Below are positions 1 through 11,245 of a stretch of 64,000 bases of DNA, piece by piece; position 1 is the first letter of the stretch, and each line of letters opens with the position of its first letter. This DNA comes from Macrocystis pyrifera (Eukaryota > Sar > Phaeophyceae > Laminariales > Laminariaceae): assembly GCA_031763025.1 (NCBI GenBank), contig JASSKH010000016.1, forward strand, positions 6,563,054-6,627,053, read 5' to 3'. The position numbers were made by a program, and so were the translations under genes. The notes beneath the pieces are model-generated. The model made no database searches, was not told the origin of the DNA, and worked only from the letters and a program-made list of their open reading frames with translations.

Positions 1-43
1 GGGATAAGGAATGCTTACCATGCTTACCATGATAGTTATGTTG

Positions 44-1957
44 TAAAACTGGATACGGAAAAACGAGTACGCACCTAGGAGATGGAGAGAAGGAGTAGTA
101 GAAGTAAACTTACTCAAGAAAGGAGATAAGGCTGACCCGGGGAACTATAGAGGGATAACGCTACTAAGCGCAGTAGGCAAAACATTTCGTAAGATTTTGA
201 AGGATAGAATGGGAACGATTTGGAGAAAGAAGACAAAATAAGCGAAGGGCAACCAGGGTTTAGGCCAAGCCGTAGCTGCGTAGACCATGTGTACACCTTA
301 GGTAAGATTATTCAAGGTAGGAAAGACGCGGGACTAACAACGTACTGTTTCTTTCTAGATGTGCAGAAAGCCTACGACACAGTATGGAGAAATCTATTGT
401 GGAAAAAACTGTGGGAAATAGGAAGCAGAGGAAAGATGTGGAGAATGATGAAAAAGATTACGGAATGTGCGAGAAGTGCTGTGATGCTGGACGGGGAAAT
501 ATCGGGGTATGTTGACATTTTACAAGGAGTTGCACAGGGATGTATGTTGTCACCCAACTTATTCAAAATATATATTAACGACCTGATAGTAGCAGTCGAG
601 GGAGCAAGGCAGGGAGTCACGGTAGGGGAAGATACGGTGTCGGGATTGATGTTTGCGGATGACTTCGTGGGGATATCAGAAACACCCAAGGATTGCAGAA
701 ACAAATAGAGAAGGCGCTAGAATACACCAGGAAATGGAGATGACGGCGAACGTCAAGAAATGCGCAGTAGTTGTTTGCAACGAAGATAAGGTAAACCCGA
801 TGAATTTCAGTTGGAAGTGGGGAGAAGATGAATTGCCGATCGTAGACCAGTTTACATACCTTGGCGTAGAGATTTCAAAAGACTGCTCTTGGGATACACA
901 TATAGCAGAAGTGATAGGAAAGGGTAAGGCACAAGTAGGCACGATGGATGCGATCCTAATAGACTCGAACATTGACACTAGGATTAAGGGATGTTTCTTG
1001 ATGAATGTGATAGTACCAAAGCTAGAATATGCAGGAGAACTATGGGAAGGGAACACGAAACTCGTAAAACAGTTGGAAACAGTACTAATGACAGCAGCTA
1101 AAAAAATCCCAAGATGCTCAGGTACGACTAGTAATACAGAATAAAGAGCAGAACTGGGAATGCGCCCACTCAAGACAAATAGAGACATGCGAAAGTTGAA
1201 CTGGCAATATAACGTAAGGAACATGACAAAAAAGAGGTTGCCAGCCATAGTTGATAGAGCTGTATGGGAGAAAGTAACAAGAGGGCGAGCTGGAATAAGG
1301 TGGGTTGGCGTAGTTGAGAAAGTATGGACGGATACAGGGGAAACCAAGAAGAGATGATGTCCGCCAGGAAGTTTGGGAGGTACAAGGCAGAAGTAGAAGA
1401 AAGGATAGAAAGAAGGGAAATGGTAGCGCTAGGAAACAAAGTGGAATCGGAAAAACACTTAGAGATATACGGGGGATTGAGGGAAGGAATAGGAACGAAA
1501 ACGTATTTGCATGGCCCAATGGACTTCGCGAAAACGCTGAAACTGCGCTTTCGTGTAGGGGACCTGGACATGCCAGAAAGAAGAAAGAGGTACTCCAGTA
1601 GCCGGGAGGAGGAGGAAGTGGACGCACAGATGTGCCCGTGTGGCAAAGCAATAGAGAGTAGAACTCACATATTCGGAGAATGTGAAATATACAAGGAGGA
1701 ACGGGATTGTATAGAAGAGGAGATGAGGAAAATAGACGAATGTGACACGGAGGAGTTTGATACACTGAATAGCAGCGAGAAAACGATCGTTATCCTAGGA
1801 GATAGATGGTGGCCACAGGAGGCCAAACAGGAAGGGGATAATATTAGCAAAAAGTCTCTATGTAATATATGGAAACAACGTAATGAGCGCCCAATTGTTA
1901 GTGGTGTCTCTATTATTAATAGGAGTAGGAACGGTGCTCCATCTCGAAAGGGATGAG
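44..1957 (+). mobile_element. Degraded non-LTR retrotransposon (LINE), 3' half of ORF2
   Basis: The stretch codes, in shifting frames, for a LINE reverse transcriptase and its C-terminal tail. In order I see the RT entry motif NYRGITLLS (near 143-169), GQPGFRPSRSC (near 250), LDVQKAYDTVW (near 355-390), GVAQGCMLSP (near 530), the catalytic FADD box (near 652-663), FTYLGV of the thumb (near 850-870), and a terminal CPCG...H...C zinc-knuckle (near 1630-1685). The reading frame changes near 215, near 690, near 740 and near 1335, and there is an in-frame stop at 1142-1144, so the copy is dead. The endonuclease half would lie left of the window or is lost. No poly-A tail or target duplication is visible. 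The RT and knuckle order is typical of L1/I-like non-LTR elements; I cannot assign the clade. Confidence 0.9.
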
Positions 1958-2538
1958 TGGTCAATGGTCAAATGACTAAGGCAAGCAACAAATGAGTATG
2001 CCCCCCTCCCCTGCAGGAAGGCTCGAAAAATAACAGTTTACCCAATCGTTTTTCGTGTGATTTGTGTAGCAGTAGTGAAAAAGTGCACGTCTTGTACTCA
2101 TGCAAATGGGTTGTTTTCTCTGCTCATGTACCTGGTATTTGACACGATATATATATGCCTGGTATATTATACCAGCTACTAATAGTCTTCTGATTTGCCG
2201 CTGGGTTGGGCACTGCGTCGTCGTGTTGTTAAACGAGTAAAATGCTACCGACATGCATATGCTGTAATTCAGATCAGTCGAAAGCCAAGCCGTCCCCAAG
2301 CTCGTTTCCACAGCAATGGCATATGCACGCGATATCTCCCTCCCCTTCGGCCTTCTTCAGGCAGTGCTTACCCAGCCAAGCCTGCCGACCCCACGGCTCT
2401 TCGGGGTCTTCTGGTCCACCTTCGAGCAAGCTCATGGCTCCTTTGTACCACTCACTGCTGCTGCAGTTGATGCAACTACGGAGCTGTGGCCTATAGGTCG
2501 CCGCCGCACAGTAGTTTTATAGTATTATGGAAGGCTCT
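1958..2538. other. Intergenic, no gene recognised
   Basis: This region may include the LINE 3' untranslated part, but no tail marks its end. It holds one copy of the over-represented word TACCTGGTA at 2129-2137. Open frames at 2195-2520 have no recognisable domain and no supporting composition. Confidence 0.5.
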
Positions 2539-2539
2539 G

Positions 2540-2736
2540 TATCAAGCAGAAGGGGGGAGGCTCTTTAACGTCCCTTGATTTCCCTTGGTATCAAGCAGGG
2601 AGGGGCGGCGGCTCTCTACCGTCCCCAGATTTTCATTCTAAAGCAGGGGGGAGGGAGCTCTCTACCGTCCCCTGCTTTCCCTTGTATCAAACAGGGGGCG
2701 GGGAGGCGGTTCTCTACCGTCCCCTGATTTTGGTTT
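2540..2736. repeat. Minisatellite, about four 45-52 bp units
   Basis: Four degenerate head-to-tail units start near 2540, 2589, 2640 and 2685. Each runs from TATCAA(G/A)CAGGG through a G-rich part to GGCTCTCTACCGTCCC and ends in a T-rich stretch. The units differ by small indels, so the array is old. Confidence 0.85.
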
Positions 2737-2817
2737 TATATAGGTACTGTTTAGGCGTAGAGAGAGAACGGTGTCAGCTACCTCCCCCCCAGGGCCGAAG
2801 TTGAATGATTCGACGTG

Positions 2818-3030
2818 ATCTTAAGGCCTTAGTCTGTTGCATTAAAGGTAAAAGGTTAACCAATTACCTACCCAATCTAAGCCTCACAACACTCTCCCCC
2901 CTTGGGAACAGCGGGGTTCTCGGTCTTCGTATGGGGCCTTAATACGTGCCTAGTCCGCAGTTCTTAACAATTTCCAGGGACCCCGGAAGAGCGTTTATCA
3001 GATTCTTGAGTGTGAATCGGGTGCCCTCGA
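2818..3030 (-). mobile_element. TRIM-A miniature LTR element, 3' LTR plus part of the internal region
   Basis: On the minus strand the LTR begins at 2891 with TGTTGTGAGGCTTAG and ends near 2818. It is directly preceded (2892-2905) by a polypurine tract read as GGGGGGAGAG. Further upstream on the minus strand (2906-3030) the internal part matches the TRIM-A internal region at 8500-8660, including the CCATACGAAGAC motif. It is non-coding and a partial, old copy. Confidence 0.75.
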
Positions 3031-3289
3031 TCCCCTTCATTATCTTCGCCCTTCTTTTTTATCTCTCCCTCCTACCTGGTATATAATAGTCATAAAAACT
3101 CAGACCCGTAGTCTGTTTACCCTTGCCTGGTCTTTCTGTAGGTATACGACATACAGTATGGGCTCGCCAACAAGAAAACCCCCATTCTGGGTAAGCCTGA
3201 AATTCTCATTGGGGCGCCATCTTCAAACAACGTTGGACATAGGCTAGTATATAGGATTTTGTGTAGAGTTCACCACTGAGCCGTTTTTC
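3031..3289. other. Intergenic, no feature seen
   Basis: Unstructured sequence. A copy of TACCTGGTA lies at 3073-3081. No coding or repeat similarity to the rest of the window was noticed. Confidence 0.5.
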
Positions 3290-3480
3290 CTAACCCAATT
3301 TTCTTAGCGTTCTCCGAAAAGTGAGCAAATTGTTCTTATTGGGCACTTTCTTACTGGCGGGCCTATACCGTACCAGGTATAGATGTAAAAGAGTGGTGGA
3401 TGTTGAAGCCCACCACGCTACGAGTACAGCATCAATGCTGATTGTTGGATGGCAAAACGAACACGACAGTCGAAACAATG
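3290..3480 (+). repeat. Interspersed repeat family D, diverged copy
   Basis: The first 110 bases (TTCTTAGCGTTCTCCGAAAA through GGGCCTATACC) align with the left part of the family D copy at 33235-33330. The right end carries the shared word TTGTTGGATGGCAAA (about 3438-3452), which recurs at 5480, 17010 and 22612. TACCAGGTA occurs at 3371-3379. No coding content. Confidence 0.5.
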
Positions 3481-4467
3481 AACATACTATTAATTAAATA
3501 CTGCGGTGTTGAAGGATCATCGATTTTCTCACAAGCCCGAGGCTCGAGCATGTACGATAAATACATTATCCGAGAGCAAAATGAGTAACATTACAGATAA
3601 CACAATAAAAATTAATGGTGTTCTGCCTGTATGAGATACACCAACCGGCACTCGACGTACTGCAGGCTATCTACGATGATACCGGTAGATACTAAGGGGG
3701 GGAGGGGCGTGCTCACTCGTGGCAAGATAAGTGCAACACAACCTCCGAAAAAATGGTTTTCTGATTATTTATTTCCCAAACACAGACACACACCAACTCT
3801 TTGAAATCTGTAGCTCCAGATTTTGTCTTCCTCGTGTACGGACAATATACCCTGCTTAAGACCGTACAAAACCCATACCGTAGTACGCGCGATCGAAGCA
3901 TGATGTTGATATCACATACTTACAGCTTGTTACGATGAGGTTCGACGAAATGCTCGATCTCACAGCCGTTGTTCGTTCATTTTACGAACATTGTTCAAAA
4001 TAATCTCTATATCTACAGCAGCATGCTCAAGCCACAAACAAGCAGCACGCACAGCATACAGCAAATTCTGCAGCAGTAATACGTTACGTACGTACACAAC
4101 GACAATCAATTTAGTTAGCGTTGAAGTAGCACAGCACATCAACCAGCAGACAAGTAAGAAACCATGACATGGTTGTACTATTACTGAACATTGATGGGGT
4201 CTATACGTACATACGTGCGTACGTATGAGTGGAGACATGTCATGCTATTTTCGTTTTCCTTTGGGGATGGGGATAGATATTGATGAAGGAAGGACATTGA
4301 AGCTCACTCATGCCGCCTGCACGTTCCCGGGTGGCAACACACATGATATACACATGATATCTCATACCGGTCAGTATTAAAAAAAAATATAATTGGAAAA
4401 GGCTGGAGGATGGCAGGCATTATTGTTTTCGTTTTGTTCTTGTTTTTTAACGGTGTCCTCCGTGCTG
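3481..4467. other. Intergenic, no gene recognised
   Basis: AT-rich sequence with short TACGTACG-type words (4080-4225). No open frame has a recognisable domain and no repeat family was matched. Confidence 0.5.
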
Positions 4468-4717
<250 letters not shown>

Positions 4718-5016
4718 GCTTGCCTTCGGACAATATAGCGTAGATTCCGTTCCTATATAAGCCGAATATTCTTCCCTAAATCAGTAGTATTCCTCATACA
4801 CCTCTCTGCCAGTCGTTTTTGTACCAGCGGGATCACCGACCAGCAAATGTATGCACATTTCTACTATTAATATGCTCTTTGCCCTATTGTAGATTGGATG
4901 ATGAGACGTACGATGCTCTACTCGTACAGCAGTATTACACCACCTGCGTGTTAGTGTTGGATATCGGATATCGGAATCGAGCTCGATACGATACCGATAA
5001 AAGGTAAGATCAAAGG
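4718..5016. other. Intergenic, no feature seen
   Basis: Plain sequence between the (TTA)n array and the TRIM-B element. Contains short inverted words such as GGATATCGGATATCGG near 4961. Nothing else supported. Confidence 0.5.
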
Positions 5017-5372
5017 TGTTATATTTAAGGATTGCCCTCTCCGCTGGGTAATCGATCGGTCTTTTACCCCTATAGCTCAGTAGGTAACACCTTCACATTT
5101 GGCGTCGTCGGCAGGACACGGGTATGAATCTCACTTCGAACGTTTCTTTTATAGAAACGCTTGCACGTGCGTCCCTAAAACACATCTATCTCCTCACTGG
5201 TTCCCCAGGTATTGAAACGAGGCGGGTAGGTCAGCGTACGGCCGTATACGGTACCGACGCCCCAAAGATCCTGCCGTTCAGAGGGGGGGGGGGAGAGTGT
5301 TGTAAGGATTACCCTGGGCTGGGTAATCGATCGATCTTTTACCTCTATAGCTCAGTAGGTAACACCTTCACA
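5017..5372 (+). mobile_element. TRIM-B miniature LTR element, both LTRs present
   Basis: Two short direct repeats, 5017-5097 and 5298-5372, both begin TGTT and end TTCACA, the usual TG...CA limits of LTRs. Both share GCTGGGTAATCGATCG and CTATAGCTCAGTAGGTAAC. The first is followed after two bases by a primer-binding-site-like TGGCGTCGTCGGCAGGAC (5100-5117). The second is directly preceded by a polypurine tract of G and A (5281-5297). The 200-bp internal part has no coding capacity. LTR-PBS-short internal-PPT-LTR is the TRIM layout, so it depends on another element's enzymes. No matching target duplication was found and the LTRs differ in length, so it is an old copy. The GCTCAGTAGG and GGGTATGAATC words also resemble tRNA A and B boxes, so a tRNA-derived origin of part of it is possible. 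Confidence 0.8.
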
Positions 5373-5827
5373 ATAAAAGGTAGCAGACATAGCAGATAGA
5401 TAGACCTTGTGCATAGGTTTCCTTTGTGTCCGGGGATTTCTTCTTTCAGGATTTTTAGGTCGATCAACGGTGAAGCTCAAGCTGCACATTGTCGGATGGC
5501 AAGCCTAAAAATAATGTATATATATATATATATATGTACATCGAAGCTTTCGTTTAGTGCCAGCATAAAAAGACACGGGGAGGTGGAGGGCAAAACACGT
5601 TCGATAAGATCGAAAGTTCGACAATTCGAAAGATCGAAAAAATCGGTACGATTTCCAACTAGGGTATTACTGCTATTAAGTAGCGCGATAATAATAGGGG
5701 TAGCGCAAGTTTTTGCCAAAAACATTTCCTTCGACTGATGACGGAAGACGTCACCCGAGGAAGCATGGCATCCAATCAATTTATATCGTTGGAATATTTT
5801 TTTTTTTCAAGTTTTTTACATATATTG
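5373..5827. other. Intergenic with short (TA)n and a recurring word
   Basis: A (TA)n run lies at about 5517-5535. The word TGCACATTGTCGGATGGCAA is at about 5481-5500 and recurs elsewhere. CGAAAGATCGAAAA-type tandem words occur near 5600-5640. No gene. Confidence 0.5.
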
Positions 5828-5848
5828 TTATTATTATTATTATTATTA

Positions 5849-5881
<33 letters not shown>

Positions 5882-5886
5882 TATTA

Positions 5887-5942
<56 letters not shown>

Positions 5943-6004
5943 TACTATTATTATTATTATTATTATTATTACTATTATTGTTATTATTATTATTGTTATT
6001 ATTA

Positions 6005-6066
<62 letters not shown>
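5828..6066. repeat. (TTA)n microsatellite, imperfect, about 240 bp
   Basis: Trinucleotide array interrupted by TTTATT and ACTATT variants, ending in a short CTT run. It is less pure than the array at 4468-4717. Poly-Leu, poly-Ile and poly-Tyr open frames over it are artefacts. Confidence 0.97.
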
Positions 6067-6068
<2 letters not shown>

Positions 6069-7556
6069 TTCTTCTTGTTATTCCTTTTGTCATCTGACAA
6101 CGTGCGACGATTATTCCAATCATACCATCTACATACAAACGGTAACTATTAATAGTAAAATTCAATGACGTAAAAAATAGAAGGTGCTATAGCATCAATC
6201 AGATTATTATTATTATTCTTGACATCCGAACAACGAGTACCAGGTATACTATGTACTATATCTATATACCATGAGCTTCAACGTTGACACTCATAAGCAC
6301 TCCGAAAGGAGAATACCACGTAAAACCCTTGAAAGCGTCCTTGTCTGTGCGCAAAGTCGAAATAACTATCTTCTTTTCATCTTGTATTGTTCGTTGTGTA
6401 TGTTGACCTACTGCTGTATACTGCTGTAGGCATGGGTTTCTTCACAACGACGGGTAAAGAATCGGACAGCTTCTCTCAAAGTCAGATCTTGCGATGAGGT
6501 ACGTATAAAAAATGTAGAGCCCGGCCTCGAGCGAGGAGGAGAACCTTACTGATGCTGCAAAAAAAAAAAAGATGCATATCCATCCCTATACGTACGATAT
6601 ACTCGTACCTGTAGTAGTAGCAGCATGCGTTCACGTGTCGTATTATTTTAGCCGATATTTTAGAGTACCTGTGGTAGCTATCATGCCGGTGTGTCACCCG
6701 TCGGTCGGCCTTGCCGTGAAGATAGACATAAATATTTTCTGTAAGAGACGTCACCAACAGACAGTCGGCGTTTCGTCGTGTTAACATTCGCGACCCCCCC
6801 CCCCCACATAACTGACCCCCTCACCGCCCCCCCCCCCGCCAACTTTGTGGGGGAACATTTCTGCAGCAGCAGGAGGACCATGTGGTGAGTTGTGTGTTGT
6901 TATGGTCTAGGGGTATACAAAGTGTCCCGACCTTGATCCTAACATGTACTCGTAAAGGACAAAAGGATTAGTTGCCATCTCGCAATGAATATTCTGCCAT
7001 GTGCATACCGGTAGTACTGCTGTACCAAGCATTCGAGAAGAAATTAAAAAATATGTGGTACAAGATACTACGTATCGTACACGTATTACCGTCTTCACGT
7101 ACGTACTGCTTATGACTAGATTGGGACAGGTCTATCTTACGTATAGTGGACCTAATATACCATAGATATATACATATATATTTCCCCCGCAAAGCCCCCC
7201 CCCTACTCCCCTCCACCCCCCCCCCCCCCGCTCCCTCCCCCTTGCACCCAAGGCGACAAGTAACTGAGTGTATTTCTCAAGCACCGATCGCCCCCTTTTT
7301 ATTCTGCGTCCGTTATATTTTAAGTAAATATTCCGCCCCTCTTCTTCTCGTAAAACGGTACCTACCTGCGTGTGTTTTCCCATCCCTTTTATATTCTAGC
7401 CCTTTCACGAGTAATGGGATTTGTCTGGTGAGAGCCTTTTGCCCGCAATGCGTCAGGACTCATCAGGTCCGGGGATCTCCGAGCAGCGACCCCCCCCCCC
7501 CCCCCCAAACCTCCGCCCGCTCACCGCGACGTACGGCCTAGTGAATGTCCTTCTTG
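6067..7556. other. Intergenic with several poly-C tracts
   Basis: Holds C-runs at about 6793-6805, 6827-6837, 7211-7229 and 7490-7506, and CT-rich DNA at 7185-7260. At 6911-6936 on the minus strand lies the word CAAGGTCGGGACACTTTGTA, which also begins the 270-bp direct repeats at 15943 and 16523. No coding region is supported. Confidence 0.5.
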
Positions 7557-7640
7557 TTTAACCCTTTTAGTGCCGCAGTCCCGTTTGGGGGCAAATTGCT
7601 TAGAATTTGACTTTGTCCCTAAAAAGGGAATGTAGTTTTA
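7557..7640 (+). repeat. Interspersed repeat family H
   Basis: Contains CCCTTTTAGTGCCGCAGTCC followed by a GGGGGCAAATTGCTTAGAAT-like segment. Similar stretches occur near 38720-38920, 39730-39780, 40515-40600, 60360-60450 and 61655-61720. Function and full length are unknown. Confidence 0.6.
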
Positions 7641-8189
7641 AAAGGATCAACACTGTTATCAACGTTCGTTAGATACCTAAGCCATCGGAGTAGATGGTGT
7701 GGGGCCGGGCTTTGGGTCGTTCTCACGCTTTCCGAAAAATCCCTGTACACAAAGTCGGTTGTTGGACCTTAAGTAACCTTAGAAAATGTACTATTAATAG
7801 GTGCTACCCTCGTCGTAGCGCGGGTCCAAATAGCTTGATTTTGGCAAAGCAATGATGGCCATACGAAACGAATAAGCAGCCCGACCTGCTGGGGTATATG
7901 TAGGGTGCGTTTTGCGAATTGCGTTGTGAAAAGGAAGGAGTTGTGCCACGTGTTATTGTATCCTCTCTAGCGTTCTGATTTGTAGCATGTGTCCCCTCAT
8001 CATGACCTGGCAGGCGGTGTCGGCTGCCTCGCTGATGAATGCCTCGCTGCTTGGTTCAGAAGACAACCGGCGAGCAAGAAAGCAACTAATACAAGAATGA
8101 TAACGTTCAAGCACCTTCTGGGAGTGACCAGAGCAGAGCCAGAAGCACTACATGCGTGGCAGTAGTCGGTCCGTAGGTCCATACTACCC
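7641..8189. other. Intergenic, no feature seen
   Basis: No repeat match, motif or credible open frame. The short minus-strand frame at 8000-8209 has no recognisable domain. Confidence 0.5.
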
Positions 8190-8731
8190 TTTACACTTGA
8201 CACCGGCATCGTCGGCAGGACATGGACCGCTGGGGGGAGAGTGTTATGAGGCTTGGATTGGGTAGGCGGTTGGTTAACCTTTTTACCTTCATCCCAACGG
8301 ACTACGCACGCACGGCCCGATACGAAGACTAAGGACCCCGCTGTTTTGAAGGGGGGGAGAGTGTTATGAGGCTTAGATTGGGTAGGCGAAATGGATAACC
8401 TATTACCAGTCGCCCAACGGACTAAGACCTTAACGTATGGCGTCTACCGGGAGGACATGGCTCGTTAGTCGTAACTTCGAATCTCACGTCCACCATGAAA
8501 ACGATTTTGAAAGAAAACTGAATATCCTCATGTCAAGGATCTGATAAAAGATCATTCCTGGGTCCCCAGATATTATCAAGAACATCGTACTAGGCCCGTA
8601 CGCCCTCATACGAAGACTAAGGACCCCGCGGACCCCGCCGTTCTGAAGCGGGGGAGAGTGTGATAGGGCTTAGATTGGGTAAGTGACTGGTTAATTTTTT
8701 ACAAGCAGCCCAACGGACCAAGACCTTAGCA
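8190..8731 (+). mobile_element. TRIM-A array with three LTRs in a row
   Basis: Three LTR-like units begin TGTTATGAGG, TGTTATGAGG and TGTGATAGGG at 8242, 8362 and 8659, each directly after a G/A polypurine tract. The middle and right LTRs (8362 to about 8435, and 8659 to about 8731) bound a complete 370-bp TRIM with a PBS-like TGGCGTCTACCGGGAGGAC at 8438-8456. A partial unit, LTR 8242 to about 8310 plus a shortened internal part, shares the middle LTR. PBS-like GGCATCGTCGGCAGGACA at 8204-8221 belongs to a further remnant on the left. Such tandem TRIMs sharing LTRs are known to arise by unequal recombination between LTRs. Non-coding, old. Confidence 0.78.
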
Positions 8732-8767
8732 CACGCGCGCGCGAGGTCATCATGGCGATACTTATTA

Positions 8768-8873
8768 TTACGGGGGGTCCATAGTTAATAGGACCAAATA
8801 TTGTTCGTAAAAATAGTTAAATATATAGGTTTTAATGTATACCATAGGTCCTATTAACTATGGACCCCCGTAA
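8768..8873. mobile_element. MITE-T, complete copy with TA target duplication
   Basis: 106 bp with long terminal inverted repeats: TTACGGGGGGTCCATAGTTA at the left and its near-perfect complement ending CCCCCGTAA at the right. It is flanked by TA at 8766-8767 and 8874-8875. The inner part is AT-rich (GGTTTTAATGTATACC). No coding capacity. Length, TA target and inverted ends fit Stowaway/Tc1-mariner-type MITEs. Confidence 0.92.
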
Positions 8874-8875
8874 TA

Positions 8876-9435
8876 GTGTTTAGCACGCCTTTTCGACAGT
8901 GAAAGGTCGACAAGATCGCATTTGTATCTTGTTTGTTCTAGGTCGTTTCACCTGGTCTCAAAAGGGTTCAATATAGCGCGACGAAGTTGGCACCACCATT
9001 AATAATTAATGTCGCTACTGTTTGATTGAACTCAACGAAACAACGCACCTCGCAGAAGTGTATATACACCTTGTTCCATCTCTGCTTATTTTAGTGTATA
9101 CGTGCGTATTTTATGTAGATGATTGCGATATTTTTTCTTGTCTATAAACTATGAGGAGGCTCGAAGGAGCGATTTCGCCCCTACAGCCTACCAGAGGTCG
9201 TCTCGGGCCTCTTGCGTCAGAAGCGTTCGCCTTCACGAAGGACAGAAGTGTGGAAACGCCGGCCAATCCTGAGATATGGAGGGGTCGAGGGAAACTTCGC
9301 TTTGCGTCCGCGAGAATTCGAGTCGCGCAGCGCAGTCGTGCATCTAGCGGCAGAGGCGGTTTGTGTTGGTTGGTGGCGTTGTGTCGTGTGCCAGACAATC
9401 GTAGTGGAGGATTTGGATTCGTCGGAGGCAAGCGC
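8876..9435. other. Intergenic, overlapping open frames without support
   Basis: From 9145 onward the sequence is GC-richer and has overlapping open frames on both strands (about 120-128 codons). None shows a domain, codon bias advantage or splice support, so I do not call a gene. Confidence 0.4.
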
Positions 9436-9745
9436 CGGGCCCTTGGCAATGACAACCTTGAACGAAACATTCCAGTTGATGGAGAGATTGCGCACACCTC
9501 GGATAGCTCATAGGTTCCCGGCTCATGACCTGCAGTGGACTTTTTCAGCGCAGATAGGATCCCCGGTCTGTGAGTGATCTAGATCTTTCAGGATAGCTGG
9601 GATCCCTTACCTGCGAGTTGATCGTCGGAGATCAGCTCCGGGCCCTTGGCGATGATGATGCCCTTGAACGGATCAATCCAGCCAGGGGAAATACATTCAC
9701 ATCTCGGGCAGGTCATCGATTCCCAGTTCGTGATCTAGATATTTC
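9436..9745. repeat. Two-copy tandem duplication, about 200-bp unit
   Basis: The segment from CGGGCCCTTGGCAATGA (near 9436) to the CGCAGATAG at about 9560 recurs from CGGGCCCTTGGCGATGA (near 9639) to about 9760, with CCTTGAACG, CATTC and GGCTCATGA-like words in the same order. Roughly 70 percent identical by eye. Confidence 0.65.
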
Positions 9746-9935
9746 AGGGCAATATAGAGCCCTGACATGTATGACCTACAACAGCTCATGTATCCGTGTG
9801 TGGGAACCGTGTAACCCGCATGATCTACAGTAGGATACGTTTCCTGGGTCGGATCTGTACTTTGTACAGATCTTGCACAACACCTTATAACGGCAGGCTA
9901 TGATCCAAAATGATCTATCTGTACCATAGATAAAT
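9690..9935 (+). repeat. Interspersed repeat family E
   Basis: Shares, in the same order, CATCGATTCCC, a GATCTA segment, TAGGATA(C/T)G, CCTGGGT(C/T)GGATCTGTAC and CAGATC(T/C)TGCACA with 44285-44560, and in part with the minus strand of 61130-61190. No coding capacity or terminal repeat was seen. Confidence 0.65.
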
Positions 9936-10615
9936 CGTAATCTGTCCGACGTTTGAAATGTTGGCGTAGAGAGCACAGCTGGGTTGTTTCTCAACACCTT
10001 GGCCGACAATAACGGCGGCAGCAGTGGTGTTGGTTTCAAATCCGCGCCCACCCCGAACACCACCACCACCAACAACAACAAAAGTGGATGGGACTGGCAT
10101 AAGGCGTTGATGTCTGGGCGAATTGCGACGCCCCAGGCGGAAGACGCGGCAGTAGCGGCGTGATGCTCGCGAGCGGTGCGTTGTGAGAGCCCTGTTGATG
10201 GCGGACGGCGAGGCTGCAGAGTTGCAGTGGGTCCGTTTAATGTGAAGAACACACCCAAACCATACGATGCAACAATACGTGTTACTTGCCGCTGTAACGA
10301 CAACCCATTCGTTTGGGTATGGTACGCGTGTCATACTTGTGCAGCATATATGCTGATATTTACGAATACGTAGTAGAGGTGACTCTTCGATTTCATGTCG
10401 GAAAAGATGGTCGAAGCTTAAAGTTGGTCTCGGTCCAAGCTATGATGCTCTGTCCTCCAGTACGAACGCCGTGAGGGGAAGACGTCAACGGCGGCCCATG
10501 AATGTCTTGAGGAGTATGTTGTATCTGCCACTTCCCCGATGGGGGGGGGGGATCCTGTAACTGTTGTTGTCGTCGTTCTTGGTATTTGTGTTGTTTCTGT
10601 CGCAAGGGGTATACC
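9936..10615. other. Intergenic, no gene recognised
   Basis: Contains a short ACCACCACCAACAACAACAA run near 10062-10081 and TTTAATGTGAAGAACACACC at 10236-10255, the end word of family D. Open frames on both strands are not credible. Confidence 0.45.
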
Positions 10616-10619
10616 GAAG

Positions 10620-11245
10620 CCCTGTTTTGGTGACAAGAGATGCAGAGCCTTGATGTATGTCGCTCCAATAGGTTATGAGCCTCGAGGAAAGGTCATCATA
10701 TTCTTTAATGCGGAGGGACTGCTCCAAGAATAGTTTTTAGAGTCGTGGGGGAGAGTTGAGATAGATGGGGGAGTTGGGAAAGAAGACTGTTTTCACACCA
10801 TCACAAATGGCACAGGAAAGGAGACTGCATTACGTTTCGTAACATGAAGAAAGTCGGAGAGAAGACTCTGTTGTCACAATCACGCGCGAACCAAGCATCA
10901 AGGCTGATTCCACGTTATCAGCGAGCCTGGCTGTTTTTTTTTGGAGTTTCCTATAAGGCGGCTGTTGCTTGCTTACTATTCTTGGGGGAAGTAAATTGGC
11001 CTGCTTGCTGTTTTCAAGGCTCATAACCTGCTGGAAACACATGCGTTGGAGCTCTGCATCTCGTATCACAGAGACACACCTTCACCTATTATACGTAATT
11101 CCAAGATTTTTGCCGTTGGCGGCTTGCTTAGCATTCTCGGGGGAAATAAACCCTGGCTTGCTCGCTTTGTCGAGGATCACAACCCGTTGGAAACATCTCA
11201 CGTGTCGAGGCTTTGCATCTCTTATCGCGGAGACAAAGAGCCGTG
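10620..11245. repeat. Repeat family F, one inverted and two tandem copies
   Basis: The core (GAGGCT, CATAACC, then GGCTCTGCATCTCTTGTCAC or similar) is present once on the minus strand at about 10620-10700 and twice on the plus strand at about 10995-11085 and 11155-11240. The two plus copies have a period of about 157 bp. The layout could form a hairpin in single-stranded DNA or RNA. Confidence 0.65.

Noticed and set aside
5070-5125. A tRNA gene (TAGCTCAGTAGG and GGTATGAATC)
   Set aside because: The words straddle an LTR end and a PBS-like site of TRIM-B and no cloverleaf forms.
9111-9577. Overlapping 120-128 codon genes on both strands
   Set aside because: Mutually overlapping frames without recognisable product; part lies in a tandem duplication.
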